A stretch of 64,000 bases of DNA from JAGOTP01 sp964582475. GTDB taxonomy: Bacteria > Patescibacteriota > Patescibacteriia > 2-12-FULL-60-25. The stretch covers positions 372,001 through 436,000 of the forward strand of contig CAZOQS010000001.1 in assembly GCA_964582475.1 (NCBI GenBank), in the 5' to 3' direction. A program made the position numbers and the translations under genes. Below, piece by piece: positions 41,621-50,484 of the stretch. The notes below the pieces were generated by a model, which ran no database searches, was not told the DNA's origin, and worked only from the letters and a program-made list of their open reading frames with translations. Positions within the stretch are counted from its first letter, which is position 1; every line of letters starts with the position of its first letter.

Positions 41621-43384
41621 CTATTCTCGAGAGAGCTTCTCAAGCTCCTCTTGCAGGCGGACCCATTCGTGTTCGGTGTGGGCTAGGATTGTCTCCACTT
41701 GGTGCAGTTCTTTCTGTCGCTCAACGGAATAGGTGGTTGGTTCGGCGAGATACGCATCAAGGAGTTTTTGACGCTTTTTTCCATACTCATCCAATTGTTT
41801 CTCGACTGTTTTCAGTGCACGCTTCACCTCCTGTGTGCGTTCGTGACGTTCGCGCTTTTCTTGTTTGCGCGCTTCTTCGGCAAAGTCCGATTCATCGAGC
41901 GGAACCATCTCACGACGTGTATCCGCAACGTATTCGTCATAGCCGCGTGGGTCGAGGCCCGCTTTTCCATTTCGTACTTCAAGCAGACGTGTCGCTAATG
42001 ACTTCACGAACGTACGGGCGTGGCTCACGAAGAGCACCGTTCCTTTCCAACGCGTAAGGGCTTCGGCCAAGGCCTCCGTCGTCTCCATGTCCAAATGGTT
42101 TGTCGGTTCGTCTAGTAATAAAATATCAGGTCGTCCGAGGAGGAGTCCTGCTAAACATAGGCGTGAGCGTTCTCCACCGCTCAACACTGAAATAGATTTA
42201 TCCAAATCATCTTCCCGGAATAGAAAGTCGCTCGCGAGTTGCAGCAAATCTTGTCGCACAACCGCCTGGTCTGAAGCGAACTCAAGATGACGCATGACCG
42301 AAATGTTCGGGTCGAGCGATTCGGTCACATGTTGCGCGTATACAGCCGCTTTCAGGCGATTAGCGAGTGTAAAGGTTCCTCCAAGTGCTGGAATTTGTTC
42401 GGATAGAGTCTTCAAAAGGGTCGATTTTCCCTGACCATTCTCTCCCACGATCGCAATCCGTTCTCCGCGTTGAATTTCAAAACTAATGCCTGAGGCCACG
42501 GGACGATCATCATACCCAATCACAAGTTCATGCGTACGCAGAGCGAACGTCTTGCGGAATTCAACCTGTGGGATACGCAAACGAATCGTTGGCAGTGGGG
42601 GATCAATGTCGACTGTATTCAGCTTTTTCAATTGTTTCATCTTCGACTGCGCCTGGGTTGCTTTGGAGGCCTTCGCACGGAAACGCGTGATAAATTCCTC
42701 CAAGTGATCGCGTTGTTCCTCGATGTTTTTGTTGAAACGCTCACGCATCAGATCGCGTTCTTCTTTGTAGCGTTGATACGTATCAACATCGCCGGGGAAG
42801 GTTGTGGCTTTTCCACGTTCAAGTTCAACGGTTCGATCACACACATTTTTTAGGAAGGTTCGATCGTGGGAAATGATTAAACACGCATGGCGAAAATCAT
42901 TCAGCCAAGCTTCAAGTAGGAACTGTGTTTGCAGGTCGAGGTGGTTGGTTGGTTCATCGAGGAGAAGCAATGCAGGATCTTGCAGGGCGAGCAATGTCAG
43001 CAAGATACGCATCCGATACCCTCCAGACAGATCATTGCACGGTTTTACGAGATGCTCTTTTTTCAGACAAAAACGAGATGCTTCCTTGGCACAAGACCAG
43101 GCAGGTTTCCCACTCTTTTCTTCGAGATAGTCTTGGACGCTCACCCCGTCAGGAAACTCCGCGTGTTGTTCAAGATAGCCAATCGTACAGCCGTCAAAAA
43201 ACAGCGTTTCGCCTTGATCGGCCGCTTCTTTCCCCGCTATGATACGCATGAGCGTCGACTTTCCGGCTCCATTTCGACCAATTAAGCCAATCTTTTGCCC
43301 ATCCGCAATCGTAAGCGCAACGCCGTCTAAGACGTGTTGGAGCCCGTAGGACTTACACAGTCCTTGAATCTGGAGAAGCGTCAT
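41621..43384 (-). CDS. ABC-F family ATPase (ribosome-associated)
   Basis: 587-residue twin-ATPase protein without membrane domain. The two Walker A motifs are GRNGAGKSTLMR and GENGQGKSTLLK, the signatures are LSGGYRMRILLTLLA and LSGGERSRLCLAGLLL, and the Walker B motifs are LLLDEPTNHLD twice. The P-site tRNA-interaction linker lies between the cassettes. A C-terminal coiled-coil region (after residue 500) resembles Uup and YdiF. Likely tunes translation on stalled ribosomes; the subfamily is not assigned. Confidence 0.93.
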   Translation of the reverse strand: MTLLQIQGLCKSYGLQHVLDGVALTIADGQKIGLIGRNGAGKSTLMRIIAGKEAADQGETLFFDGCTIGYLEQHAEFPDGVSVQDYLEEKSGKPAWSCAKEASRFCLKKEHLVKPCNDLSGGYRMRILLTLLALQDPALLLLDEPTNHLDLQTQFLLEAWLNDFRHACLIISHDRTFLKNVCDRTVELERGKATTFPGDVDTYQRYKEERDLMRERFNKNIEEQRDHLEEFITRFRAKASKATQAQSKMKQLKKLNTVDIDPPLPTIRLRIPQVEFRKTFALRTHELVIGYDDRPVASGISFEIQRGERIAIVGENGQGKSTLLKTLSEQIPALGGTFTLANRLKAAVYAQHVTESLDPNISVMRHLEFASDQAVVRQDLLQLASDFLFREDDLDKSISVLSGGERSRLCLAGLLLGRPDILLLDEPTNHLDMETTEALAEALTRWKGTVLFVSHARTFVKSLATRLLEVRNGKAGLDPRGYDEYVADTRREMVPLDESDFAEEARKQEKRERHERTQEVKRALKTVEKQLDEYGKKRQKLLDAYLAEPTTYSVERQKELHQVETILAHTEHEWVRLQEELEKLSRE

Positions 43385-43431
43385 GTTGCCCAGATTCTGC
43401 CCTATTTACCAATCTCTCGCCAGTTCTTTGT

Positions 43432-43929
43432 TTAGGGTTGCTGAGGGGCTGGCTGGCCTGGCGCGCGTCCACGCATCATAAAGGCATCTGTCGAACTCGC
43501 GGGACGGATTTGAATGGTTGAAGCGGTCAGGCTTCCGTCCTGGTTGGCGGTACCCGTAACCATGACGTTCGTTCCGTTGGTGAGATCCGCCATTGATCCA
43601 TCCGTCATTTTTCCAACCCGTGTCGAAGAGGCGACGAGCACGATCTTTGATCCGCCATCCATCAGCTTTAATGTGACGCTGTTCGCATCTTTCCCTACAA
43701 CTTCTCCATTTGAAAAACCTCCACCCGCGCCATTTGCTCCGGGACGGCCACCCGCTGGTCCTGCGCCTCCTCCTGGGAAACCTTGTCCGCGCATTGCGCC
43801 ATTCGCTCCGGGACGTCCAGCACCTGCATTAGGAGCCTGCTTTTTGCCATAAGTCATCCCTCCATAAAACCCAAGCCCACCAGCGGCGATGATACAGACT
43901 AACAGAGAAACAAAGAATTTATTATTCAT
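43432..43929 (-). CDS. DUF5666-like exported protein with Gly/Pro-rich linker
   Basis: 165 residues from the ATG at 43929, which overlaps the permease stop by eight bases. There is one N-terminal membrane helix (about 6-25), then a Gly/Ala/Pro-rich segment, then a beta-rich domain of about 65 residues. In that domain the pattern NSVTLKLMDGGSKIVLVASS and VMVTGTANQDGSLTASTIQI resembles DUF5666. It is the last gene of the MacAB-like block and is a paralogue-like partner of the 148-residue protein at the other end. Probably an envelope accessory protein. Confidence 0.75.
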   Translation of the reverse strand: MNNKFFVSLLVCIIAAGGLGFYGGMTYGKKQAPNAGAGRPGANGAMRGQGFPGGGAGPAGGRPGANGAGGGFSNGEVVGKDANSVTLKLMDGGSKIVLVASSTRVGKMTDGSMADLTNGTNVMVTGTANQDGSLTASTIQIRPASSTDAFMMRGRAPGQPAPQQP

Positions 43930-45142
43930 AGCGTAATGCTTCAATTGGATTAAGTTTCGCTGCTCGACGAGCAGGATAAAAGCCAAACACCAACCCGATC
44001 CCAACCGACACACCAACGGCAAGCGCAATCGACATCCACGAGACGACGGTCGGCATTTGCATTAGGGAGCTAATGCCTTTTGAGATTCCGTAGCCCAACA
44101 GGATTCCAATCACTCCACCCATGACCGTGAGGAGAATGGCTTCTCCTAAGAACTGACTCACGATCTCGTTCTTCTCGGCGCCGATTGCCTGCCGAAGACC
44201 GATCTCGCGCGTCCGTTCCGTCACCGTCGTCAGCATCATATTCATGATACCGATTCCACCGACGAGGAGCGAGATCCCTGCGATCGAAGCCAATAGGGCG
44301 GTGAACGTATTTGTGATGCTTGAGGCGGCGCTTACGAGGTCTGATTGGTTCAAGATGCTGAAGTCGGCGAGCGCAGGATTCGAAATCTTGTGACGCTCGA
44401 GCAGGACGTTCGTAATCTCCGCTTGAGCGGCGGTCATCGAGGCGGCGTCTTTGGCTTGGACGCTGATCGTGCTGATAGAATCGTTGCCTGTTAAAAACGC
44501 GCCCAGTGTTGTGACCGGAACGAAGATCGTGTCGTCTTGGTTTGAGAAGCCGGAACCGCCTTTGACGGCTGTCACGCCGATCACCGTAAAGTCGAGTCCG
44601 TTGATACGAACCCGTTCTCCAATGGGAGTTGCTCCTTCGCCGAATAAGTCTGTGCGCGTCGTGGGTCCGAGAACAGCTACTTTTGCACGCGAGCTCACCT
44701 GTGTTTCTGTGAAAAAGGCACCTGTTTCTAAGTTCACATTTCGGACGGTGAGGTAGGCCGGGGAGGTCCCCATGATTTGAGTATTCGTATTCTTTCCACG
44801 AGCCGTGACTTGGTACCGACGCGAAGATTCAGGTGCTACGGCGAGCACACCTTCTATATCTTTGAGGGCGGCCGCATCTTCTTGTGTGAGTGTCTGTGCT
44901 GATCCTCGGCCTGCACTCGCCGCACCGCCAACCGCACGCTGCATTCCTGGCATGACGAGGAGCAAGTTGGAGCCGATCGATTGAATGCTCGATTCAATCT
45001 GCGACTTGGCTCCCTGCCCAATCGACAACATCGCGATGACGGAGGCGATACCGATGACAATTCCCAACATCGTTAATCCTGAGCGAACTTTGTTTGAAGA
45101 GACGCCTAAATAGATTTCTGCGAGCTGATCGGTCATTCTCAT
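43922..45142 (-). CDS. MacB-type ABC transporter permease
   Basis: 406-residue FtsX/MacB-fold permease. An N-terminal membrane helix (about 20-42), a MacB periplasmic core domain (residues about 50-270) and three C-terminal helices, with the family text SNKVRSGLTMLGIVIGIASV, TVTERTREIGLRQAIGAEK and a final ARRAAKLNPIEALRYE. Overlaps the ATPase gene by four bases (ATGA). With the ATPase and the adaptor it forms a MacAB-like mechanotransmission exporter, probably for a peptide, lipid or antibiotic substrate. Confidence 0.93.
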   Translation of the reverse strand: MRMTDQLAEIYLGVSSNKVRSGLTMLGIVIGIASVIAMLSIGQGAKSQIESSIQSIGSNLLLVMPGMQRAVGGAASAGRGSAQTLTQEDAAALKDIEGVLAVAPESSRRYQVTARGKNTNTQIMGTSPAYLTVRNVNLETGAFFTETQVSSRAKVAVLGPTTRTDLFGEGATPIGERVRINGLDFTVIGVTAVKGGSGFSNQDDTIFVPVTTLGAFLTGNDSISTISVQAKDAASMTAAQAEITNVLLERHKISNPALADFSILNQSDLVSAASSITNTFTALLASIAGISLLVGGIGIMNMMLTTVTERTREIGLRQAIGAEKNEIVSQFLGEAILLTVMGGVIGILLGYGISKGISSLMQMPTVVSWMSIALAVGVSVGIGLVFGFYPARRAAKLNPIEALRYE

Positions 45143-45846
45143 ACGTTTGAATGTTGTTGACGCATCGCGACATTTTTTCGGTCTTCAACCAGCTCACCAT
45201 CACGAATCACAAGGATTCGCTCCGCGTGTTCCGCGACGTAGGGCTCGTGCGTAATCAAAATGATTGTGCGTCCCTGTTTGTGCAATTCCTGAAACGTTCC
45301 AAGCACGAGGTCGCCTGTCTTTGAATCCAAGTTTCCTGTTGGCTCGTCTGCCAGAATAATCGCTGGATCATTCACGAGTGCGCGGGCGATCGCCACGCGC
45401 TGCATCTGTCCTCCCGAGAGCTGGTTCGAGAGGTTGAGATGTTTGTCTTCCGCCAACCCGGCGGCAATGAGCGCTTTCGAAGCTTGTGCCGTTCGCTGTT
45501 CCGGATCCATCTTCGCGTAAATCAACGGGAGCTCCACGTTTCGGAGAGCTGTTGTACGAGGGAGGAGATGAAACGCTTGGAATACAAATCCAATCTTCGT
45601 CCGCCGAATACGGGCGAGCGCTTCCGGTGGGAGGGCGGATACATCTTCCCCATCGAGCAAATAGGTCCCAGAGGTAGGGGCATCAAGCGCGCCAATGATA
45701 TGCATGAGCGTTGATTTCCCTGAACCAGATGGGCCCATGATCGCTACGAACTCACCTTTCTGAATCGAAAAGGTCACTCCCTTCAAGATTCGGGTCACCT
45801 CTTTTCCAGTCGTATATTCTTTTATAATGTTCCTTGCCTCAATCAT
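45139..45846 (-). CDS. MacB/LolD-type ABC transporter ATPase
   Basis: 235 residues from the ATG at 45846, four bases after the adaptor stop. Walker A GPSGSGKSTLMHIIGALD, signature LSGGQMQRVAIARAL, Walker B ILADEPTGNLDS and LITHEPYVAEHAERI. Partner of the MacB-like permease that overlaps its 3' end. A longer version starting at 45903 overlaps the adaptor gene and adds no conserved residues. Confidence 0.94.
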   Translation of the reverse strand: MIEARNIIKEYTTGKEVTRILKGVTFSIQKGEFVAIMGPSGSGKSTLMHIIGALDAPTSGTYLLDGEDVSALPPEALARIRRTKIGFVFQAFHLLPRTTALRNVELPLIYAKMDPEQRTAQASKALIAAGLAEDKHLNLSNQLSGGQMQRVAIARALVNDPAIILADEPTGNLDSKTGDLVLGTFQELHKQGRTIILITHEPYVAEHAERILVIRDGELVEDRKNVAMRQQHSNV

Positions 45847-45850
45847 ACGA

Positions 45851-47845
45851 TTAGCGTCCCGCAGGCCGAGTAAAGTTGCCTCCACCCGCTCCTGCGCCAC
45901 CACCCGTTACGCCGGGGATCCGAATGCCACCGATTCCACCTGGAGCTGGGGGAGCGGCTGATGTTGTTTGTTGTGCGGGGGTAATGGTGCGGGTCACAAC
46001 CATCTCGCCTTCTCTGAGCCCGGAGAGGATTTCTGTGAGCTGATCATTCGCAAGACCTGTTTGAACGATGCGCATCTCTGGGGGAGTGGCGGAAGTTACA
46101 CCTGCCGTCGCCGCACTGGTTGTTGGGTCAGGGTTTGTAAGGATCTGGACGCTTCCGCCTGTTCCTAGTGCCGCATTTGGAACGGTGAGCACATCAATAC
46201 GTGAATCTGTAATGATCGATGTCGAGACACTCATTCCGGGTTTGATGCGATCATCCTGAGTGATGAAGAGTACTTTTACGCTGTAATTCACCACTCCCTG
46301 GGTTACAGTTCCGATCGCATCTATTTCTGTGACAGAGCCCGCAATCGTGAGGTCGGGGAGGGCGTCGAAGGTAAGCGTCGCTTTCTGTCCAAGTTTAATT
46401 TTTGAAACGTCCACTTCGTTCAAGCTGATCTGGGCAATTTTTGCTTGTGTCAGAAGCGTTGCGAGGACGGTTGAGGCCGAGGCTTGATCTTTTTCCTTCG
46501 CACCCACTTTTGCAATGATTCCTTCAAATGGGGCGCGGATCGTGTAGTTTGCGAGCGCGTCTTGCGCATCTCGCACTTTATTCTGGGCATCGACCACAGA
46601 TGCACGACGCTGGTTAATCGTATTTTGAGCACTCGAAATATCGAGGGCGTCCGCTCCGCGTTTTAGCTTGTTTAACGAGGCCTGCGCTTCTTGCACGCGC
46701 TCTTGCGCTGAAGCGATCTCCCGAGGTTCAGGTCCTTTTTTCAATTTCTCGAGTGCGAGTTTTGCTTTGTCTAGATTCCGCAGGCCCGCCTGGTGATTTT
46801 CACGAGCCGTCTCAAACGATTGGGTGAGGGTTGTCAGAGACGCGATACGTGTTGTGATCGTTGAACGATCGCTCTGAGCGGTGCTCTTTAATCCGTTCAA
46901 AGTTGCTTCCGTAAGTGCAGCGGAGGAAACGGTGTTTTGAAGTACGTCAGAGACACCGGCCGTGAGTGCATCCATCTGGACGAGAAGGGTTCGGGTTTTT
47001 TCAATCGCCTCATCAATCTTTTCAAGAGTTTCGTTTTGAAGCGCGAGTCCATCTGTGAGCGTTCGCAATTCACGAACAGGAACGCGAACTTGTGTGTAGA
47101 GGGATTTTGTCCGGTTTAATGTGACGGAATCTTGTACAGACAAATACTGCTCATACGCATCATTTGCGGCTACTCGATCGATACCGAGCACATTGTCTGC
47201 GCTCGCGAGTGTTTGTGTAATCGTTTGTGAAATCGTTTTTAGCGTTGGGACAGCTTCGTTGTAGGCATCACGAATCATCCGAGGAGTTTTTCCATCGGAG
47301 GAAATGCGGATCTCTTCTTCTTGTGTTTCAATATCTGCTTCTGCCTGACGAAGATCGAGTGGATCGACGGGCTCACGTAGCTCATCGAGCGTTCGTTGCG
47401 CCTGCTTCACGGAATTCTCTGCTTGGAGAACGCTTACAGCGTCTGGGGGCTGCTGGAGTTTCTTTAAGGATAGCTCGGCTGATGCGAGCGAAATTTGTGC
47501 ATCGCTCACATTCCTTGTCGCGTCACGTACAACCTTCTGTGCGTCTTTTGTATCTAATTGAAATAACGGTTGACTGCTGGAAACGGATTGACCAGGCGTC
47601 ACCAGCACCTTTGTAATCACAGCCGAAACAGTGGGCTTAATATCAACCTGATTTAGTCCAGAGACCTGTCCACTGCCAGAAATAGAGGTGATAATGGAGC
47701 CTTTGGTCGCAGCGGCGAGAACGTAGCGCGTAGGAACTTCGGGCGTGCGGGTTTTTGCCCAGGCGACTCCGCCTCCAATGAGTCCAATGCCAACAACAGC
47801 GAGCAGAGCCTTTTTCTGTAAAAGGGTATGAAACAACGATGCCAT
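45851..47845 (-). CDS. MacA/HlyD-type periplasmic adaptor with long coiled-coil hairpin
   Basis: 664 residues, membrane helix at about 13-30, a lipoyl-like half motif near the start (GLNQVDIKPTVSAVITKV, then GQSVSSSQPLFQLDTKD), beta-barrel and MP domains after residue 450, and a Gly-rich tail. Usual MacA proteins have about 370 residues. The extra length is a coiled-coil region (residues about 100-430) with many heptad-like Leu/Ala repeats, so the adaptor may bridge a wider gap or bind a tall partner. It precedes the ATPase and permease genes. Confidence 0.9.
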   Translation of the reverse strand: MASLFHTLLQKKALLAVVGIGLIGGGVAWAKTRTPEVPTRYVLAAATKGSIITSISGSGQVSGLNQVDIKPTVSAVITKVLVTPGQSVSSSQPLFQLDTKDAQKVVRDATRNVSDAQISLASAELSLKKLQQPPDAVSVLQAENSVKQAQRTLDELREPVDPLDLRQAEADIETQEEEIRISSDGKTPRMIRDAYNEAVPTLKTISQTITQTLASADNVLGIDRVAANDAYEQYLSVQDSVTLNRTKSLYTQVRVPVRELRTLTDGLALQNETLEKIDEAIEKTRTLLVQMDALTAGVSDVLQNTVSSAALTEATLNGLKSTAQSDRSTITTRIASLTTLTQSFETARENHQAGLRNLDKAKLALEKLKKGPEPREIASAQERVQEAQASLNKLKRGADALDISSAQNTINQRRASVVDAQNKVRDAQDALANYTIRAPFEGIIAKVGAKEKDQASASTVLATLLTQAKIAQISLNEVDVSKIKLGQKATLTFDALPDLTIAGSVTEIDAIGTVTQGVVNYSVKVLFITQDDRIKPGMSVSTSIITDSRIDVLTVPNAALGTGGSVQILTNPDPTTSAATAGVTSATPPEMRIVQTGLANDQLTEILSGLREGEMVVTRTITPAQQTTSAAPPAPGGIGGIRIPGVTGGGAGAGGGNFTRPAGR

Positions 47846-47851
47846 AGACGG

Positions 47852-48298
47852 TTAACGACGCTCTGGGAACAAACGAATCAAATACGCTTCAATTTGTCCT
47901 TGAGCGTTCGGGGAGCCAAAGACGCCAACCTGCATGTTCGCTTGAATGTCAGTCGAGGTTGCGACGCCACGATCCGTGCGAATAGCGGTTGAGGTTCCGA
48001 TCAGCACGGCTTGCTCAAAGTGATCCTTTCCTTCGATGAGAAGCGTTGTCCCGGTTGCGGACAAGACACGTCCGAATACGCCATGCGGAAGAGGCATCGG
48101 TCGAGTGGGCATGAAGCTGCCTCGTCCGCCACGAGGAGGGCGCATCATTTCTGGATAGTGTTCAGACCAATTACAGAAGTGACGCGAACGTCGTTCGCCG
48201 GCTTTTGTTCCAAGCATGAAGGCGAGGCAGAGCAGGATGAGAGCAGCGAGCGTGCCGATAACGAGTCGCAAACGCTTTGAAGGGATCGTGGGTTGCAT
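47852..48298 (-). CDS. DUF5666-like membrane-anchored protein
   Basis: 148 residues. One N-terminal membrane helix (about 13-33, LVIGTLAALILLCLAFMLG), a His/Arg-rich short segment, then a small beta-barrel-like domain with VFGRVLSATGTTLLIEGKDH and ANMQVGVFGSPNAQGQIEAY. It resembles DUF5666 and the protein at the far end of this operon. TATATT lies eight bases from the ATG. It sits between the sigma/anti-sigma pair and the adaptor gene. Confidence 0.75.
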   Translation of the reverse strand: MQPTIPSKRLRLVIGTLAALILLCLAFMLGTKAGERRSRHFCNWSEHYPEMMRPPRGGRGSFMPTRPMPLPHGVFGRVLSATGTTLLIEGKDHFEQAVLIGTSTAIRTDRGVATSTDIQANMQVGVFGSPNAQGQIEAYLIRLFPERR

Positions 48299-48322
48299 AC
48301 AATAAGAATATATCTGGTGTTC

Positions 48323-48775
48323 CTAGGTTAAGCGAAAAGAATGGGGACGACGGATTTCACGTAGACGAAGGAGAACGCTGAGGCTGCAGGTGACGAAAAG
48401 GACAAGGATCAGGCTAAACAGGACGGATTCAAGAGGAATGGATTCAACCAGACTCCAGCCGGCTTCTTGAGCATTGGAAAAGACAATATCTGGATCGGAG
48501 ATCGCGAGCCTGCTGAGTTGAAGAAAAGAGGACTCTTCGATTTCAAGCCACATGGTCGAACGAGAAAAAAAGACATAGCCCAAAAGCCCAACGGTGGCCG
48601 TCAGGCTAAGAACGATTTCTGTCCACACGCGGCGTACGATGGAGCGCTGAATGCGCGCCATGATCCGCGCCTGAAGATCATCGGGCTCTGTTGGCTCCGA
48701 AAGGCACTCCTTCAAAAACGCACGCTCGGTCATATTTCTGCTGATACTACGAGAGGGAATAGGCTTTTGGTGCAT
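48323..48775 (-). CDS. Probable anti-sigma factor, two membrane helices
   Basis: 150 residues from the ATG at 48775, one base after the ECF sigma stop, which fits translational coupling; an internal ATG at 48733 would give 136 residues. A cytoplasmic N-terminal helix (LKECLSEPTEPDDLQARIMA) is followed by two membrane helices (about 55-77 and 115-140). The position next to an ECF sigma gene and the topology suggest it holds the sigma factor at the membrane. There is no recognised zinc anti-sigma motif. Confidence 0.68.
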   Translation of the reverse strand: MHQKPIPSRSISRNMTERAFLKECLSEPTEPDDLQARIMARIQRSIVRRVWTEIVLSLTATVGLLGYVFFSRSTMWLEIEESSFLQLSRLAISDPDIVFSNAQEAGWSLVESIPLESVLFSLILVLFVTCSLSVLLRLREIRRPHSFRLT

Positions 48776-48776
48776 A

Positions 48777-49349
48777 TTACTGAACCAGGCGGTTGATAGA
48801 GCTCCGGAGTGTAAGAAGGGCTCGGCGATAGCGACTCTTCACTGTATTTAGGGGTTCTTTGACGGTTTCGGCTATTTCTTGAAAGGTCATGTCTTCTCCT
48901 TCGTGGAGAAGGAGGACTGTTCGGCTCCGTTCAGGGAGGTCTTTTAGGGCGACTTCTAGGAGTTGGGCTCGATCCGCTCGTTCGATCAACTCTGGAGGAA
49001 GCGGGCGGTCGTCCTCAATTTGGTCTTCAAACGCTTCTTCGAGGATCGATTGCTCATTCATGCTCGAGAAGGGGATCGCCTTCTTTTTCTTTAAATAATC
49101 AAAGGTCGTATTACGGGCAATCGTGAAGATCCAGGTTTTAAACGAACGATCTAATTGAAACGAGGACAACTTCCGCCAGGCCTTTAAACACGTCTCTTGA
49201 ACGATGTCTTCTGCGTTCGCGCTGTCCCCACAGACACGTAGCACAAAACGATAGAGCGGGCCGGTATACCGTGAGAGGAGGGTATTTAAAGCCGCTCTGT
49301 CTCCTTGTAAGTGCGCCTGAACAAGGTCATTGTCGGTCGGTTCAGCCAT
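48777..49349 (-). CDS. ECF-type RNA polymerase sigma factor
   Basis: 190 residues. Sigma-2 region: TLLSRYTGPLYRFVLRVCGD, then NAEDIVQETCLKAWRKLSSF. Sigma-4 region: LPERSRTVLLLHEGEDMTFQ, then EIAETVKEPLNTVKSRYRR. It lacks sigma-3, as ECF factors do. Probably recruits RNA polymerase to envelope-stress promoters. It heads a seven-gene block with the probable anti-sigma factor and the MacAB-like exporter. TAGGCT lies six bases before the ATG. Confidence 0.93.
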   Translation of the reverse strand: MAEPTDNDLVQAHLQGDRAALNTLLSRYTGPLYRFVLRVCGDSANAEDIVQETCLKAWRKLSSFQLDRSFKTWIFTIARNTTFDYLKKKKAIPFSSMNEQSILEEAFEDQIEDDRPLPPELIERADRAQLLEVALKDLPERSRTVLLLHEGEDMTFQEIAETVKEPLNTVKSRYRRALLTLRSSINRLVQ

Positions 49350-49355
49350 AGAGGG

Positions 49356-49361
49356 AGCCTA
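49356..49361 (-). promoter_or_regulatory. -10 box TAGGCT of the sigma factor gene
   Basis: Same TAGGCT hexamer and spacing as upstream of engB. If the sigma factor is autoregulated, another element should exist; none is visible. Confidence 0.35.
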
Positions 49362-49383
49362 CCCCTTTCGCGAGCGAGAGACA

Positions 49384-49416
49384 AAAAACTCTGCGCCACT
49401 TGGGCGCAGAGTTTTT
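49384..49416. terminator. Bidirectional terminator
   Basis: AAAAACTCTGCGCC pairs with GGCGCAGAGTTTTT around a short loop. It follows the stop of the SPFH gene on the minus strand and precedes the sigma gene. Confidence 0.9.
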
Positions 49417-49422
49417 GAATGA

Positions 49423-50232
49423 CTAGGGAGTGTTGCCTGCAACGTTGATGAAGGGAAGACTTGCTCCAGGAACCATCGTGTGTGGCAGTTGTCCGTTCCA
49501 CTTCTGCACCGCTTCAACCTGCGCTTCCAATGCCTTGAGGGCGATGTACTTATCATTGTTCGCTGCTTCGGATTGAAGTCGAATAGCGGTTGCTTCAGCT
49601 TGTGCTTGGGCGACGCGTTGATCCGCTTGAATCTTGGCGGTCTTCAGCTCGTTCTCTGCGCGCTTCGAATCTTGTTCGGCGACCTGCTTGCGTTCGATGG
49701 CGGCTTCAAAGGCGGGGGAGAAGGACTCATTCACCATCGAGAACTGGCTGATAATAATATGATTCGGAAGGACGGAGGCTCGAACGGTTTCTTCGATTTC
49801 ATTTTGGACGAGTGCACGCTGATTCAAGATTTCTTCTGCAGTGTATTTGGCGATCGTTTGTTTGATCGCGGCTTCAAGGGAGGGCTGAATCACTTTTTCT
49901 TCAAAGGCGGGACCAATTTCTTGATAGATCTTTCCAACCTGCACAGGATCTAGCTGATAGAGAAGTGCGCTTTCGATCGTGACTACCTGCAGATCCTTTG
50001 AATAGGCCTCCGAGCCTTCGGTTGTAAATTTGTTGCTGCGGACATCCATTTTAATCACTTGTTCTGCGATCGGTGTGACTACGTGAAGTCCTGGCTCAAA
50101 GACACGACCCTCAAACGCACCCCAGCGTAAGACGACGCCACGCTCACCGGCATCAATGGTGGTGAAGGGGTTTACGACGATGAGAACAACGAGTCCAAAG
50201 ATCACGGCGGCGAGGAGGAGGAATTTCTTCAT
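49423..50232 (-). CDS. SPFH/prohibitin family membrane protein
   Basis: 269 residues from the ATG at 50232, giving MKKFLLLAAVIFGLVVLIVV as a membrane anchor followed by a prohibitin-type band-7 domain (DAGERGVVLRWGAFEGRVFE, VVTPIAEQVIKMDVRS). A coiled coil comes next (EAAIERKQVAEQDSKRAENE, then QADQRVAQAQAEATAIRLQS). Probably forms large membrane rings that organise proteases or lipid domains. Starts upstream in the same frame would run into the tRNA-Gln gene and were rejected. Monocistronic with a strong terminator. Confidence 0.9.
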   Translation of the reverse strand: MKKFLLLAAVIFGLVVLIVVNPFTTIDAGERGVVLRWGAFEGRVFEPGLHVVTPIAEQVIKMDVRSNKFTTEGSEAYSKDLQVVTIESALLYQLDPVQVGKIYQEIGPAFEEKVIQPSLEAAIKQTIAKYTAEEILNQRALVQNEIEETVRASVLPNHIIISQFSMVNESFSPAFEAAIERKQVAEQDSKRAENELKTAKIQADQRVAQAQAEATAIRLQSEAANNDKYIALKALEAQVEAVQKWNGQLPHTMVPGASLPFINVAGNTP

Positions 50233-50337
50233 AGATAGAGCTATTCTGCCTGGCGGACGTGGGCGTGGGAAGGGGAAGGGGATTTTAGATTGACGGAAGG
50301 GCTTTTCGTTCGTATGATAGCGCCACAATTCGTTTAT

Positions 50338-50411
50338 TCGGAGATCGTCTAATGGTAGGACAGCGGCCTTTGAAGCCGTGAATCTTGGTTCGATCCCAAG
50401 TCTCCGAGCCA
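50338..50411 (+). tRNA. tRNA-Gln (anticodon TTG)
   Basis: Acceptor TCGGAGA pairs with TCTCCGA, discriminator G and encoded CCA. D-arm GTCTAATGGTAGGAC, anticodon loop CTTTGAA (anticodon TTG), T-arm CTTGGTTCGATCCCAAG. Confidence 0.95.
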
Positions 50412-50414
50412 CAC

Positions 50415-50442
50415 AAAAATCACGCTTCACTGCGTGATTTTT
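50415..50442 (+). terminator. Terminator after tRNA-Gln
   Basis: AAAAATCACGC (50415-50425) pairs with GCGTGATTTTT (50432-50442). Confidence 0.85.
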
Positions 50443-50484
50443 GCATTGCTCAGAGGGCCGTTTCTGTGATAGTCTGGCGAAGAT

